NCBI RefSeq assembly: GCF_002909255.1 | Contig: NZ_PIOB01000003.1 | Span: 124,001-188,000 of the forward strand | Direction: 5' to 3' | DNA: 64,000 nucleotides | From: Arenibacter hampyeongensis | GTDB taxonomy: Bacteria > Bacteroidota > Bacteroidia > Flavobacteriales > Flavobacteriaceae | Part shown: positions 44,270-53,620 of the stretch, one piece after another | How positions within the stretch are numbered: position 1 is the stretch's first letter | How the letters are laid out: the number at the start of each line of letters is the position of its first letter | Program-made: the position numbers and the translations under genes | Notes under the pieces: generated by a model | Told to the model about the DNA's origin: nothing | The model's database searches: none | Seen by the model: only the letters and a program-made list of their open reading frames with translations

Positions 44270-45109
44270 ATGCAAAAATTATTATACCATATTCTAGCGT
44301 TATCCTATGGAGCCTATTTTAATTCCATAGCCCTATTCTCCGAAAAGGAAGTGGGCCAAAAGGCGTTCAAACTATTTAGTAACCCGAGAAAAGGAAGGGT
44401 CCTGCCTGACCAAGAGGAATACCTACAACAGTTCCTGGGAAAAAAGATATTGGCAAACAACACCCGTCTACAGACCTATCAATGGTCTGGATCCCAGGAA
44501 ACCGTCCTATTACTGCACGGTTGGGAAAGCAATGCCTATAGGTGGCGGAATCTCATCGAGAAATTACAGGAAAGGGAATTTAATATTATTGCCTTTGATG
44601 CTCCAGGCCACGGGTATTCCGAAGGAAAAAATTTGAATGTGGTTACCTATGCCGAAAGTGCCCGCCACCTTATAGACATGTACCATCCAAAATATATAAT
44701 TGGGCATTCTATGGGCGGATTGGCAACACTCCACAATCAGTATCAAAATCCAAATACTTCCATCGAAAAAATAGTGACCCTAGGGGCACCGGCAGAACTG
44801 TCCGAACTAATGGGGCATTATCAGAATCTGCTAAAATTTAACAACAAGGTTTTACAGGGTTTGGATCAACATCTTTACGAGCATCACAATTTTCGCATCA
44901 AGGATATTTCCACCCCCACCTTCGCCAGGTCTATCACCCAAAAAGGGCTGATCATACATGATGAATGGGATACCATAACTCCCTTTAGTGCCTCGGAAAG
45001 ACTACACAAAAACTGGAAAAACAGTAGACTCATAAAAACCCAGGGGCTTGGCCATTCCCTGCACCAAGAGGACCTCAACCTACAGATAGTAGATTTTTTA
45101 AAGGCTTAA
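44270..45109 (+). CDS. Alpha/beta hydrolase
   Basis: This 279-residue hydrolase has HGWESNAYRWRNLIE at the oxyanion hole, IIAFDAPGHGYSEG, IIGHSMGG with the nucleophile serine, IIHDEWDTITPF with the acid, and GLGHSLHQED with the histidine. The triad is complete. There is no clear signal peptide, although residues 1-25 are moderately hydrophobic. It probably cleaves an ester or amide of a small molecule. The upstream lipoprotein is closely spaced. Confidence 0.88.
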   Translation: MQKLLYHILALSYGAYFNSIALFSEKEVGQKAFKLFSNPRKGRVLPDQEEYLQQFLGKKILANNTRLQTYQWSGSQETVLLLHGWESNAYRWRNLIEKLQEREFNIIAFDAPGHGYSEGKNLNVVTYAESARHLIDMYHPKYIIGHSMGGLATLHNQYQNPNTSIEKIVTLGAPAELSELMGHYQNLLKFNNKVLQGLDQHLYEHHNFRIKDISTPTFARSITQKGLIIHDEWDTITPFSASERLHKNWKNSRLIKTQGLGHSLHQEDLNLQIVDFLKA

Positions 45110-45213
45110 AATTTTGGACCATTTCCAGATTCAGGGACATTTACTTCTTTAAAAATGATTAGATTTAGGTGTTGGGACTTGGCCCTAATGCAGAAAATAT
45201 AACACATAGATCT

Positions 45214-45639
45214 ATGTCAGAATTAACACCCTTCCATATTGCCATACCGGTACATAATTTGGCCGAATGCCGCACCTTTTATGGGGAGATATTAAATTGC
45301 GAAGAAGGAAGAAGCAGTGACCATTGGGTAGATTTTAATCTATTTGGCCACCAATTGGTGATTCATTACAAACCTAAAGCCAAAGACGAAGAATTGCACG
45401 TTAATCCTGTAGATGGCAAGGATGTACCCGTACCCCATTACGGAGTAGTGCTGCCATGGGACACCTTTAAATCCTTTTCTGAAGAACTTATTGCCAAAGG
45501 GGTCAACTTTGTTATAGAGCCCTATATCCGTTTTAAGGGAGAGGTTGGCGAACAGGCGACCATGTTTTTTTTGGATCCTGCCGGAAATGCGCTGGAATTC
45601 AAGGCCTTTAAAGATATGGGACAATTATTTGCCAAATAA
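45214..45639 (+). CDS. VOC-family (glyoxalase-fold) protein
   Basis: This 141-residue single VOC module has [20 protein letters not shown] as the first repeat (H near the N-terminus) and [11 protein letters not shown] as the first-half metal strand. A second half with [14 protein letters not shown] and [15 protein letters not shown] brings the glutamate. Metal ligands H, H and E are visible, so it may be a dioxygenase or isomerase-like enzyme. An upstream TTG (45169) is open but implausible. ATG 45214 begins at the usual position. Confidence 0.88.
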   Translation: MSELTPFHIAIPVHNLAECRTFYGEILNCEEGRSSDHWVDFNLFGHQLVIHYKPKAKDEELHVNPVDGKDVPVPHYGVVLPWDTFKSFSEELIAKGVNFVIEPYIRFKGEVGEQATMFFLDPAGNALEFKAFKDMGQLFAK

Positions 45640-45700
45640 CCTTTCAATAGTCCAGGACCATATATCCCCATATTCATCCAACCGAGTCCGATCTAAAAAT

Positions 45701-46537
45701 CTACAGATTTTTCATAAACTTCATATTGTGCTCCATACTCTCAAATGGAGTACTGGCATACTCCTCCTGCTCAATAAAAACATATTTTAATCCAGATTCC
45801 TCTTTATGCTCAAGCATTTGGGCAATATCCAATCCTCCTTTTCCAAACTCCGTGCTTTCCTTTTTTACCATGTCCATATCCTTCAAATGCCATAAAGGAA
45901 ACCTGCCATTATAACGCTTAAAATAATCCAAAGGATCTTTTCCGGCCACGACCACCCATCCTAGATCAAGTTCCATATGTACTAGGTCTGGTTGCGTATT
46001 GTTCAATAAAATATCGTAGAATACCTCCCCATTTTCGGATTCAAATTCATATTCGTGGTTGTGGTACCCAAATTTTATATTTCTAGCCTTACATTCTTCC
46101 CCGGCCATATTAAAGGCCTCAGCAACCGACTTGTAATTATCCACTGTTTGCCCCTCAGTGGGCATGGAAGAGCAAATTAAATATTCCTGACCGGACTCAG
46201 CAGCTTGATCCATGGTATTCTGCCAATGTTCATCCAAGGCAACATGACCACTCCTAAGTGTCATACCAAGATCACTGCAAATGTCTTTCATTTCTTTAGG
46301 CTTAAGCCCGTAATAAAGTCCTTTTGTGCTTCTAGCGGATTCAATTTGCTTAATTCCCAATGCCGCTATTTTCTTTAAAGTTCCAGGAGCATCTTCGGCC
46401 ATTTCTTTTCGAAAGGTGTACAATTGTACCCCTAAGTTTTTCTTGGGATTCTTTACCGGCAAAGAAAACGATGGCAACAACACCACACCAGCTATTAACA
46501 TTCCCGACTGAACTAAAAAATCTTTTCTGCTTGTCAT
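45701..46537 (-). CDS. Exported sugar phosphate isomerase/epimerase-like TIM barrel
   Basis: This 278-residue protein has a signal-like N-terminus (SRKDFLVQSGMLIAGVVLLP). A xylose-isomerase-like TIM barrel follows: GVQLYTFRKEM, IEFGYHNHEYEF, MELDLGWVVVAGKDP, LWHLKDMD and YVFIEQEEY, with the E, D, H and E ligands for one metal ion. Exported members in Bacteroidota often act beside Gfo/Idh/MocA enzymes on modified sugars. The aldo/keto reductase gene upstream on the - strand is 15 bases away, so the two are likely co-transcribed. Confidence 0.85.
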   Translation of the reverse strand: MTSRKDFLVQSGMLIAGVVLLPSFSLPVKNPKKNLGVQLYTFRKEMAEDAPGTLKKIAALGIKQIESARSTKGLYYGLKPKEMKDICSDLGMTLRSGHVALDEHWQNTMDQAAESGQEYLICSSMPTEGQTVDNYKSVAEAFNMAGEECKARNIKFGYHNHEYEFESENGEVFYDILLNNTQPDLVHMELDLGWVVVAGKDPLDYFKRYNGRFPLWHLKDMDMVKKESTEFGKGGLDIAQMLEHKEESGLKYVFIEQEEYASTPFESMEHNMKFMKNL

Positions 46538-46552
46538 ATTTTTATTCTTTTA

Positions 46553-47524
46553 TTACTGGGACCATGAAGTGGGTTTCCTATCCCATCTATGGCCCTTCAA
46601 TTCTTGATACAACTCTTTGGACAAGCCTTTCCCATCACTCAATGCCGTATTCATAAGAACGTTTTTTTCCTTTCGCATTCCTGGAATAATGGTACTTACC
46701 GTTTTGTTCATTGCAATAAAGCGCAATGCCATTTCGGCCATTGTCATTCCCATAGGAACAATAGGCCTCAATAAATCTGCCTTTTCCGCACTCTGAATTA
46801 AATTTTCGGGAACAAAATAAGTCCCTCTCCAATCCCCTTCAGGGAAAATGGTCTCCTTGGTAATATTTCCTGTCAGGGTACCTTCATCAAAAGGAACCCG
46901 TGCAATGACGGCAATATCCAAAGCCTCACATAGCGGAAAAAGAACATCTTCCGGGGCTTGATCAAAAATATTGTAAATCACTTGCACTGCGTCAAACTTA
47001 TCGGTTTTAAGGGCCTTAATACCATTTTCGGGTTCCCAACGGTTTACACTGATACCCATGGCAGCAACCTTTCCTGACGTTTTTAAATCTTCCACCGCCC
47101 TTTGCCATTCTTCCCGATCGGACCAGCTATCGTCCCAAGTGTGGAATTGCATGAGATCAATTTGTTCAGTACCCAAATTCCTAAGCGTCTTTTCTGTATA
47201 TTCCAGAATATGGGAAGTAGGATAGGACTCCTCCAAACTATATTCCGACTTCGCTGGCCATTTAAAATTTTGCGCAGGAATCTTACTGGCTGTATATAAT
47301 TTTTTATTGGGATGCCTACCCAACAATTCGCCAAGTAATTTTTCACTATGTCCATGGCCATAAGCCCAGGCGGTATCAAAAAAATTAACACCGTTTTCCA
47401 CGGCCAGATCCAAAGATTTGGCATACAACAGGTCATCGGACTCCGACCAGCCGCCCATGCCCCACATTCCATATCCTATTTCACTTACGTCCCATTGGGT
47501 CCTACCAAATGTTCTTTTGATCAT
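46553..47524 (-). CDS. Aldo/keto reductase
   Basis: This 323-residue aldo/keto reductase has the tetrad: D and Y in NFFDTAWAYGHGHSEKLLG, K in LYTASKIPAQ and H in LMQFHTWDD. SVNRWEPENGI and STIIPGMRKEKNV bind the NADPH. The substrate is a carbonyl compound that cannot be predicted. The gene is 15 bases from the TIM-barrel gene and 50 bases from the esterase gene on the same strand. Confidence 0.9.
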   Translation of the reverse strand: MIKRTFGRTQWDVSEIGYGMWGMGGWSESDDLLYAKSLDLAVENGVNFFDTAWAYGHGHSEKLLGELLGRHPNKKLYTASKIPAQNFKWPAKSEYSLEESYPTSHILEYTEKTLRNLGTEQIDLMQFHTWDDSWSDREEWQRAVEDLKTSGKVAAMGISVNRWEPENGIKALKTDKFDAVQVIYNIFDQAPEDVLFPLCEALDIAVIARVPFDEGTLTGNITKETIFPEGDWRGTYFVPENLIQSAEKADLLRPIVPMGMTMAEMALRFIAMNKTVSTIIPGMRKEKNVLMNTALSDGKGLSKELYQELKGHRWDRKPTSWSQ

Positions 47525-47574
47525 ACTTATTCTTTACTTTCTTTCTTCCAGAAACCCTGTTCATTTATTATCGG

Positions 47575-48435
47575 TCAATATTGATGAAAGGCATCGGAGA
47601 CAAACTCCAGAACAACGGGCAGGGATTCTCTCCAGTAGGTCCAACTATGGCGACCTTCCCTTACCCTAAATTCATGCGGAACATCTCTCTTCTTCAGTGC
47701 TATATGCACCAAACTATTTCCTTCATAAAGAAAATCGTCATCACCACAATCTATAAACCATCTAACGGATTTCATTGCTTCAACAGATGAAGTCCGAATT
47801 AAGGACAGCGCATTGTGTTTTTCATAATAAGCACTAACCACGCTATCTTCATAATTCTCATTATTACTTTTTAATCTTTGCTTAAAATCATCCAAACTCA
47901 ATGCACCGATGTAGGCACTCAACGGACAGGCAGATGAAAACAATTCGGGATGGTGCAAGGCATACATGAACGATCCACCGCCCCCCATTGAAAGGCCGGC
48001 AATTGCCCTATATTTTTTTTCGCCCTTAATGCGATACTTTTTTTCCACATAAGGCATCAACTCCTCAAAAAAGAAATCTTCATAACGCCAATCCCCTTTA
48101 ATGGAATTGAAATATCCCCTAGTTCCGGTATTGGCATCCGGCATTATTATGACCATAGGGGTAGCCTTCCCCTCCTTAATGGCATTGTCGGCAATACGCA
48201 ATACTTCTCCAAATTGTACCCAACCCGTTTGATCATCACCAGCACCATGAAGCAAATAGAGCACTGGGTAGCTCCTATTGGAAGTTTCATAGTCCGGAGG
48301 TAGATACACTGCAAATTTTCTATCACTTTTAAGGATTTCACTCTTCATGGCAAGCTCGTCGAATACCTTTCCACTTTGACCCGCAACCGGCAATGCACAA
48401 ATGAGTGCCCATAGCAATAGTATGTGATTTTTCAT
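47575..48435 (-). CDS. Exported esterase D-like hydrolase
   Basis: This 286-residue protein has a signal peptide (1-19). The esterase fold has FAVYLPPDYETSNRSYPVLY, LLHGAGDDQTGWV (oxyanion) and AGLSMGGGGSFMYAL (serine). DCGDDDF and EGRHSWTYWRESL supply the acid and histidine. The family includes feruloyl and acetyl xylan esterases and S-formylglutathione hydrolases, and exported copies often trim polysaccharide ester groups. It lies at the head of the probable operon with the reductase and isomerase genes. Confidence 0.88.
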   Translation of the reverse strand: MKNHILLLWALICALPVAGQSGKVFDELAMKSEILKSDRKFAVYLPPDYETSNRSYPVLYLLHGAGDDQTGWVQFGEVLRIADNAIKEGKATPMVIIMPDANTGTRGYFNSIKGDWRYEDFFFEELMPYVEKKYRIKGEKKYRAIAGLSMGGGGSFMYALHHPELFSSACPLSAYIGALSLDDFKQRLKSNNENYEDSVVSAYYEKHNALSLIRTSSVEAMKSVRWFIDCGDDDFLYEGNSLVHIALKKRDVPHEFRVREGRHSWTYWRESLPVVLEFVSDAFHQY

Positions 48436-48496
48436 TTTATAATGGTTCTATTTAAAACTTAAGAAATAAATGGAAGTGATTTTGAGTGCTTCCGAT

Positions 48497-49684
48497 TTAT
48501 TGAAGCCCTGGAATTTCGACCATTTCGTTCACGTCCGCATCATAATCCACTCCGTCTACCATAAACCCGAACAAATTGAAGAAATCTTTTTCATAACCTT
48601 TAAGATCTCCGATTTTTGGTAAGGTCTCCGTGGTGGCCTCCTTCCATAGTTCAGCCACCCTAGCCTGTACATCATCCCGCATTTCCCAATCATCTATACG
48701 TATTCTCCCTTGACCATCAACAGGCATATCGTTCACATATAAACGTTCTTGGAACAAGCGTTGAATCTGTTCTATACATCCTTCATGTATTCCCTCCTCC
48801 TTCATTACCTTATACAATAGGGATATATATAATGGAATAACCGGAATGGCAGAACTAGCTTGGGTAACCAATGCCTTATTAACAGATACATAAGCTTTAC
48901 CATTTAATGGTTTTAAACTGTCAGTTATTGCAAAAGCTGTAGATTCCAAATGGTCCTTGGCACGACCAATGGTTCCTTTTCTATACACCGCTTCAGTAAG
49001 CGATGGCCCAATATACGAATAGGCTATCGTTGTAAATCCTTCGGAAAGCAATCCTTCCTTTCTTAAGGCATCGATCCACATTTTCCAATCTTCACCTCCC
49101 ATTACTGCTATTGTATTCTCTATATCATCCCCTTGAGCAGGTTCTATGGACACCTCTGACACCACTCCTGTATGAAAGTCGACCGTTTTATTTTGGAACT
49201 TACCACCGATTGGTTTTAGGACCGATTTATATTTTACTCCTGTATCAGGGTGTGTCCTTACCGGGGAAGCCAAACTATAGATTACCATATCTACCTGACC
49301 CAAATCGGCTTTGATCAGATCTAAGGTTTGTTTTTTAATTTCATTTGAAAATGCGTCCCCGTTAATACTTTTTGCGTACAATCCTTCCTTACTCGCTTCT
49401 TTTTCAAAGGCTGCACTGTTGTACCATCCTGGTGAAGCAGGCCGTCCTTCTGCCGGTGGTTTTTCAAAAAACACTCCTATGGTGGAAGCCCCGGAACCAA
49501 ATGCACTTGTAATCCTTGAGGCCAAACCAAATCCTGTGGAAGCACCTATTACCAAAACTTTTTTTGCTCCATCTATGGTCCCTTTGGACTTAACATATCC
49601 AATTTGATCAATAATATTTTGTTCGCACCCTTTAGGATGTGAGGTCAGACATATGAATCCGCGTGTTCTAGGCTCTATTATCAT
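48497..49684 (-). CDS. fabV: Trans-2-enoyl-ACP/CoA reductase
   Basis: FabV performs the last step of fatty-acid elongation using NADH. The 395-residue length is typical. The dinucleotide site is VLVIGASTGFGLASRI and the next block is MVIYSLASPVR. The catalytic pattern YX8K is Y-RKGTIGRA-K in AVYRKGTIGRAKDHLE, and SAIPVIPLYISLLYKVM closes the core. This is the usual enoyl reductase of many Bacteroidota and is insensitive to triclosan in other species. It stands alone between the esterase and dipeptidase genes. Confidence 0.95.
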   Translation of the reverse strand: MIIEPRTRGFICLTSHPKGCEQNIIDQIGYVKSKGTIDGAKKVLVIGASTGFGLASRITSAFGSGASTIGVFFEKPPAEGRPASPGWYNSAAFEKEASKEGLYAKSINGDAFSNEIKKQTLDLIKADLGQVDMVIYSLASPVRTHPDTGVKYKSVLKPIGGKFQNKTVDFHTGVVSEVSIEPAQGDDIENTIAVMGGEDWKMWIDALRKEGLLSEGFTTIAYSYIGPSLTEAVYRKGTIGRAKDHLESTAFAITDSLKPLNGKAYVSVNKALVTQASSAIPVIPLYISLLYKVMKEEGIHEGCIEQIQRLFQERLYVNDMPVDGQGRIRIDDWEMRDDVQARVAELWKEATTETLPKIGDLKGYEKDFFNLFGFMVDGVDYDADVNEMVEIPGLQ

Positions 49685-49847
49685 TTCTTAATTTATTTTT
49701 TTGCACTCCCTTGAGGTAGGGTGTATCATAGTGCATATTATTTATAATTTTCCCAATTATCGAAGATATATAAAAGATTCAAAAGACAAAGTTGTAGCGG
49801 CCAAAATTGCATCTTTTATGGTGGATTTAAACAAAATTACCTCGATT

Positions 49848-51011
49848 CTAGGGCAATTGTTCCATTAAAAATCGCTTAACATTCTCGCCCATAATGGCTC
49901 TTATCTCATTTTCCGAAAATCCCTGGGTCATTAATTCCTGAACCAAAAAAGGCAGGCCGGTAACATCTATTGGCGTGGTGGCCGCACCATCAAAGTCGGA
50001 ACCTAGGGCCACATGATCAACACCCACCAAATCCCGGACATATTTCATGGCTTCTGCAATATGTTTAATTTCCCCTTTTATGGCTCCCCTAAAAAAGCCT
50101 ATACCTATAAGTCCCCCCGAGGCAGCAATTCTCTTAATATGATGGTCCGATATATTGCGGGGACTGTCCTTGGTACCCTTTACTCCTGTGTGTGACACCA
50201 ACACAGGTTTTGTGGATAGATCCAAAATATCATCGATCATTTTTGGGGACACATGTGCCACATCTATGATTACTCCCAATTGATTCATCTTATTAATTAC
50301 ATCCCTACCAAAATCGGTAAGACCCTCTCCAGACATACCATGAGCAGACCCACCAAGTTCATTGTCAAAAAAATGGGTAGGAGCCATCATCCTGACCCCT
50401 TCGTAATAAAGGTTTTGCAGATTTTCCAATTTACCTTCCAGACAATGCGCTCCTTCAATTCCCAAAAAACCACCAATTACCTTAGGATCTTCTTTCTTTA
50501 AATCTATTAGTTGCATTAAATCTTGGCGCGATTTTACCAATATAAACTTACCGTGGAACTTCTTTGGGTATTCCTGTAAGGCCCTTGCCTGGTATACAGC
50601 TCGCTTGTACAAACTAAACCATTTGTCAGGAAACCGACCTTGCACAAAATTCAACATTGTAATCTTATCGAAAGCATTTGCGCTATTGTGGTTGAAATTC
50701 TGCCCTTTGGGAGATTTGGTAACAATGGTAAATGCCTGTAAACTCATTTTAGCTTCCTGCATTCTCGGAAAATCCAAATGGGCATAATCCACGCGTTTGG
50801 TCAGGTCACGATCCCAAAGAAGGGCATCACAGTGCAAATCAGCAATAAAATGAAGGGAATTATACAAATTCTTTGCCTGGGTCCCAAGTTCCCTAGGGTC
50901 GTTATATTCCACTAGGTTCATCTGCCTGTCCAAAATAGGTGATACGACAAGAGTTGTCACAAAATAAAGGAATAGCACAATGGCCAAAGCGTATCTAAGG
51001 AATTTTTTCAT
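49848..51011 (-). CDS. Membrane dipeptidase (M19 / renal dipeptidase family)
   Basis: This 387-residue protein has an N-terminal anchor (LRYALAIVLFLYFVTTLVV). The M19 barrel follows: FIADLHCDALLWDRD (first zinc ligands H and D), FLGIEGAHCLEG (bridging E), IIDVAHVSPKMIDDIL, PVLVSHTGVKG (histidines) and DHVALGSDFDG (closing D). All zinc ligands are present. It cleaves dipeptides, probably in the periplasm. It diverges from the small acidic lipoprotein gene at 51221. Confidence 0.92.
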   Translation of the reverse strand: MKKFLRYALAIVLFLYFVTTLVVSPILDRQMNLVEYNDPRELGTQAKNLYNSLHFIADLHCDALLWDRDLTKRVDYAHLDFPRMQEAKMSLQAFTIVTKSPKGQNFNHNSANAFDKITMLNFVQGRFPDKWFSLYKRAVYQARALQEYPKKFHGKFILVKSRQDLMQLIDLKKEDPKVIGGFLGIEGAHCLEGKLENLQNLYYEGVRMMAPTHFFDNELGGSAHGMSGEGLTDFGRDVINKMNQLGVIIDVAHVSPKMIDDILDLSTKPVLVSHTGVKGTKDSPRNISDHHIKRIAASGGLIGIGFFRGAIKGEIKHIAEAMKYVRDLVGVDHVALGSDFDGAATTPIDVTGLPFLVQELMTQGFSENEIRAIMGENVKRFLMEQLP

Positions 51012-51220
51012 GCAATTTTGCCACTTTAATTACTCAAAAATTAATCAATTAAAAATTAATAATAGCTATAAACCACTTCGATTTATAAATCCAAGTTACC
51101 TCTAGGTCCTATTGATGTTATTCCAGTTCCAAAAAATCATACAATAGACATAAAACAAAAGTGAAATTAAAACGTTATAAAACATATTGAATTTGGATAT
51201 ATCCACTAAACTCTGAACTC

Positions 51221-51361
51221 ATGAAAAAAATAATCTACTTGGCAAAAGTCCTCTTTTGCATCATTGCCTTAAGCAGTTGTACCAATGACGAAGATGACGA
51301 AAAAATTGATGTCCTAACTCCAACCGACAGTACTCAAGTAATTCTTGAACCGACAGAGTAG
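51221..51361 (+). CDS. 46-residue acidic lipoprotein
   Basis: The frame runs from ATG 51221 to TAG 51361. It has a full lipoprotein signal (MKKIIYLAKVLFCIIALSSC, C20) and a short acidic tail TNDEDDEKIDVLTPTDSTQV ending in ILEPTE. A perfect terminator follows nine bases later. The signal sequence, stop position and terminator together support a real small gene, though such acidic tails are common in Bacteroidota and no function is known. Confidence 0.62.
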   Translation: MKKIIYLAKVLFCIIALSSCTNDEDDEKIDVLTPTDSTQVILEPTE

Positions 51362-51369
51362 GGCAGAAA

Positions 51370-51410
51370 AAAGGTCGATTTGGAGGATAACAACCACTAA
51401 ATCGACCTTT
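51370..51410. terminator. Bidirectional intrinsic terminator
   Basis: AAAGGTCGATTT (51370-51381) and AAATCGACCTTT (51399-51410) are perfect 12-base inverted copies. T-rich sequence follows on both sides (a six-T run on the - strand). It serves the small lipoprotein gene and the convergent histidine kinase. Confidence 0.85.
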
Positions 51411-51471
51411 ATATTTATCTATTTTTTCCTTCAGATTCTATTTAAAAGCCAGATGTAGGTGGCAATTCAAT

Positions 51472-52554
51472 TTATTTAAAGGTAATGGTAAAGGTAACTC
51501 CATTATTAACTTCGCTTTCTACGGCAATGGTACCTCCTAGGCTATTAATATGATTATATACCAGATAGAGTCCAACTCCTTTACTATCGCCATTATGATG
51601 AAACTTTTGATTAAGACCAAAGATTTTATCTCCAAATTTCTCCATGTCAAACCCAAGACCATTGTCGGTATAAACCAACTGCTTACTGCCTTCAGAAATA
51701 CGCGATGTTATAGATATAACCGGCGGAACATCCGGCCTGGCATATTTTATGGAATTGGTCAGCAGATTTAGGAAAATACTTTCCATATAATTTACATTGT
51801 GCTGTACACCGCTCAAGCCTGAGAAATCAACATTAAAGGTTACATTGGCATTGTTCAATAAGGAACTGATGGAGAGTTTAACATGTTGGAGTGCCCTCGT
51901 AAAATCCACTTCCTCCAATTCCAACTCCGAGGCATCTTTCTTGCTCAATAGATCAACATATTTGTTAAGCGATTTATTGAGACCCTCAGTGGCCCTCCTC
52001 ATATAATCCAAGGTTTCCAAAATTTCAGGATCCTCAATTTTATCGACATCCAAAAATCCAAAGATGGACAATAAATTGTTTACCGGTGACCTTAAATCAT
52101 GTGAGGTGGTGTAATTGAGTTGTTTTAATTCTTGGTTTTTATCAACAAGGCTTATAAGATGTTCTATCCGCTCTTTTTCCAAACTCTTTTTATGGGTAAT
52201 ATTTTTGGCAATAGCATATACCAAATTTTCATCCTCCAAAGGAATTGAAGTCCAATGCAACCAAATTATATCTCCCGATTTAGTAACGTACCTGTTTTCA
52301 TAATTGACCAAGGGCACGTTATTTTTTAAATTATCCCTATAGCGGGCCGTAAGGTCCCTATCTTCCTCATAAATAAACTCCCGGATCTTTCTAGAAAACA
52401 ACTCCTCCTCCGAATACCCCAATAGTTGTATCAAAGCTGGGTTTACTTTTTTAAAATAACCATCAAATCCAGCTATACATAGCAGGTCCATGGAAAGGTT
52501 AAAAAAAGGTTCAAGGCTAAGGTTTTTGGTATTCTGCATATGGGCTTCTAGCAT
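51472..52554 (-). CDS. PAS-domain sensor histidine kinase
   Basis: This roughly 360-residue cytoplasmic kinase has a PAS domain (FFNLSMDLLCIAGFDGYFKK to AIAKNITHKK) and HisKA with the phospho-histidine in TTSHDLRSPVNNLLSIFGF. The HATPase has NLLTNSIKYA, YTDNGLGFDMEKFGDKIFG and SKGVGLYLVYNHI. The start ATG 52554 is used; a second ATG at 52539 is also possible, and the frame is open further upstream from a TTG. It has no receiver or output domain and no cognate regulator next to it. It could act on the ATPase-less PAS protein system at 28-29.8 kb, but that is speculation. Confidence 0.9.
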   Translation of the reverse strand: MLEAHMQNTKNLSLEPFFNLSMDLLCIAGFDGYFKKVNPALIQLLGYSEEELFSRKIREFIYEEDRDLTARYRDNLKNNVPLVNYENRYVTKSGDIIWLHWTSIPLEDENLVYAIAKNITHKKSLEKERIEHLISLVDKNQELKQLNYTTSHDLRSPVNNLLSIFGFLDVDKIEDPEILETLDYMRRATEGLNKSLNKYVDLLSKKDASELELEEVDFTRALQHVKLSISSLLNNANVTFNVDFSGLSGVQHNVNYMESIFLNLLTNSIKYARPDVPPVISITSRISEGSKQLVYTDNGLGFDMEKFGDKIFGLNQKFHHNGDSKGVGLYLVYNHINSLGGTIAVESEVNNGVTFTITFK

Positions 52555-52689
52555 TATGGAAATATACGGTTTTTTATTAATAGCCAAAGGAAGTTACTAT
52601 TGAAGATACAAATGCACTCTATGGCAACTATAATTAAAAGCATCCGAATTCTCCTTTGGATATCTACTTGCGCACGTATTAAAATAAAC

Positions 52690-52720
52690 AAAAAAAACCG
52701 CAAAATAAAGGCTTTGCGGT
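52690..52720 (-). terminator. Intrinsic terminator of folD
   Basis: ACCGCAAA (52697-52704) pairs with TTTGCGGT (52713-52720). On the - strand a run of seven Ts follows (52690-52696). It lies nine bases beyond the folD stop codon. Confidence 0.85.
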
Positions 52721-52729
52721 CTTCTGGTA

Positions 52730-53614
52730 TTATTTTAAGCTTCTATGCCTTTCCCTTGCCAACAAGGTGTTTTTCAATAACATGGCAATGGTCATTGGCC
52801 CCACACCACCTGGAACCGGCGTAATAAAAGAAGCCTTCTTGCTCACATTTTCAAAATCAACATCGCCGGTGATATAATATCCCCGTGCCTTGGTCTCATC
52901 CGGTACGCGCGTAATACCCACATCTATAACCACGGCATCGTCCTTAACCATTTCAGCTTTTAAAAAATTAGGAACTCCCAATGCAGAAATAACAATATCT
53001 GCCTGTGAAATTATCTGTGTAATGTTCTTGGTATGGCTATGCGTCAAGGTCACTGTGGAGTTACCTGGCCAGCCTTTTCTTCCCATAAGAATACTCATAG
53101 GCCTACCCACAATATGGCTTCGACCAATAACTACGGTATGCTTTCCCTTAGTCTCTACCTTATATCTTTCCAAGAGTTCCAAAATTCCAAAAGGCGTTGC
53201 CGGAATAAAAGTACTCATATCCAAGGCCATCTTTCCAAAATTGGTAGGATGAAATCCGTCTACATCCTTATCCGGGTCAACTGCCAACAAGACGCGTTGG
53301 GTATTGATCTGCTCCGGCAAAGGAAGTTGAACTATAAATCCGTCTATATCTTCATTCTGGTTAAGTTCTTGGATCTTGTTCAACAACTCCTGTTCGGAGG
53401 TTGTGCTGGGCAGCTGCACCAAGGTGGATTCGAACCCTACTTTCTCGCAGGACCTTACCTTGCTGCCTACATAGGTAAGACTGGCACCATCGTTCCCTAC
53501 GATTACCGCTGCCAAATGTGGCACCTTTTCACCACGCTCCCTCATTTTAGCCACCTCAGCGGCTATTTCTTCCTTAATTTGATTCGATACTTTTTTACCG
53601 TCTAGTAATTCCAT
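52730..53614 (-). CDS. folD: Methylenetetrahydrofolate dehydrogenase/cyclohydrolase
   Basis: FolD links formate-level and methylene-level folates. The 294-residue protein is complete: TYVGSKVRSCEKVGFES carries the catalytic lysine region, GFIVQLPLPEQI and DKDVDGFHP bind folate, VVIGRSHIVGRP binds NADP, and PVPGGVGPMTIAMLL closes the fold. In many Bacteroidota folD lies next to ffh. Here a repeat-bounded four-helix-bundle gene separates the two. Confidence 0.96.
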   Translation of the reverse strand: MELLDGKKVSNQIKEEIAAEVAKMRERGEKVPHLAAVIVGNDGASLTYVGSKVRSCEKVGFESTLVQLPSTTSEQELLNKIQELNQNEDIDGFIVQLPLPEQINTQRVLLAVDPDKDVDGFHPTNFGKMALDMSTFIPATPFGILELLERYKVETKGKHTVVIGRSHIVGRPMSILMGRKGWPGNSTVTLTHSHTKNITQIISQADIVISALGVPNFLKAEMVKDDAVVIDVGITRVPDETKARGYYITGDVDFENVSKKASFITPVPGGVGPMTIAMLLKNTLLARERHRSLK

Positions 53615-53620
53615 TTCTTA

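Noticed and set aside
44270-45109. Lipoprotein or secreted form of the alpha/beta hydrolase
   Set aside because: The N-terminus is mildly hydrophobic but lacks a lipobox, a positively charged start and a clear cleavage site.
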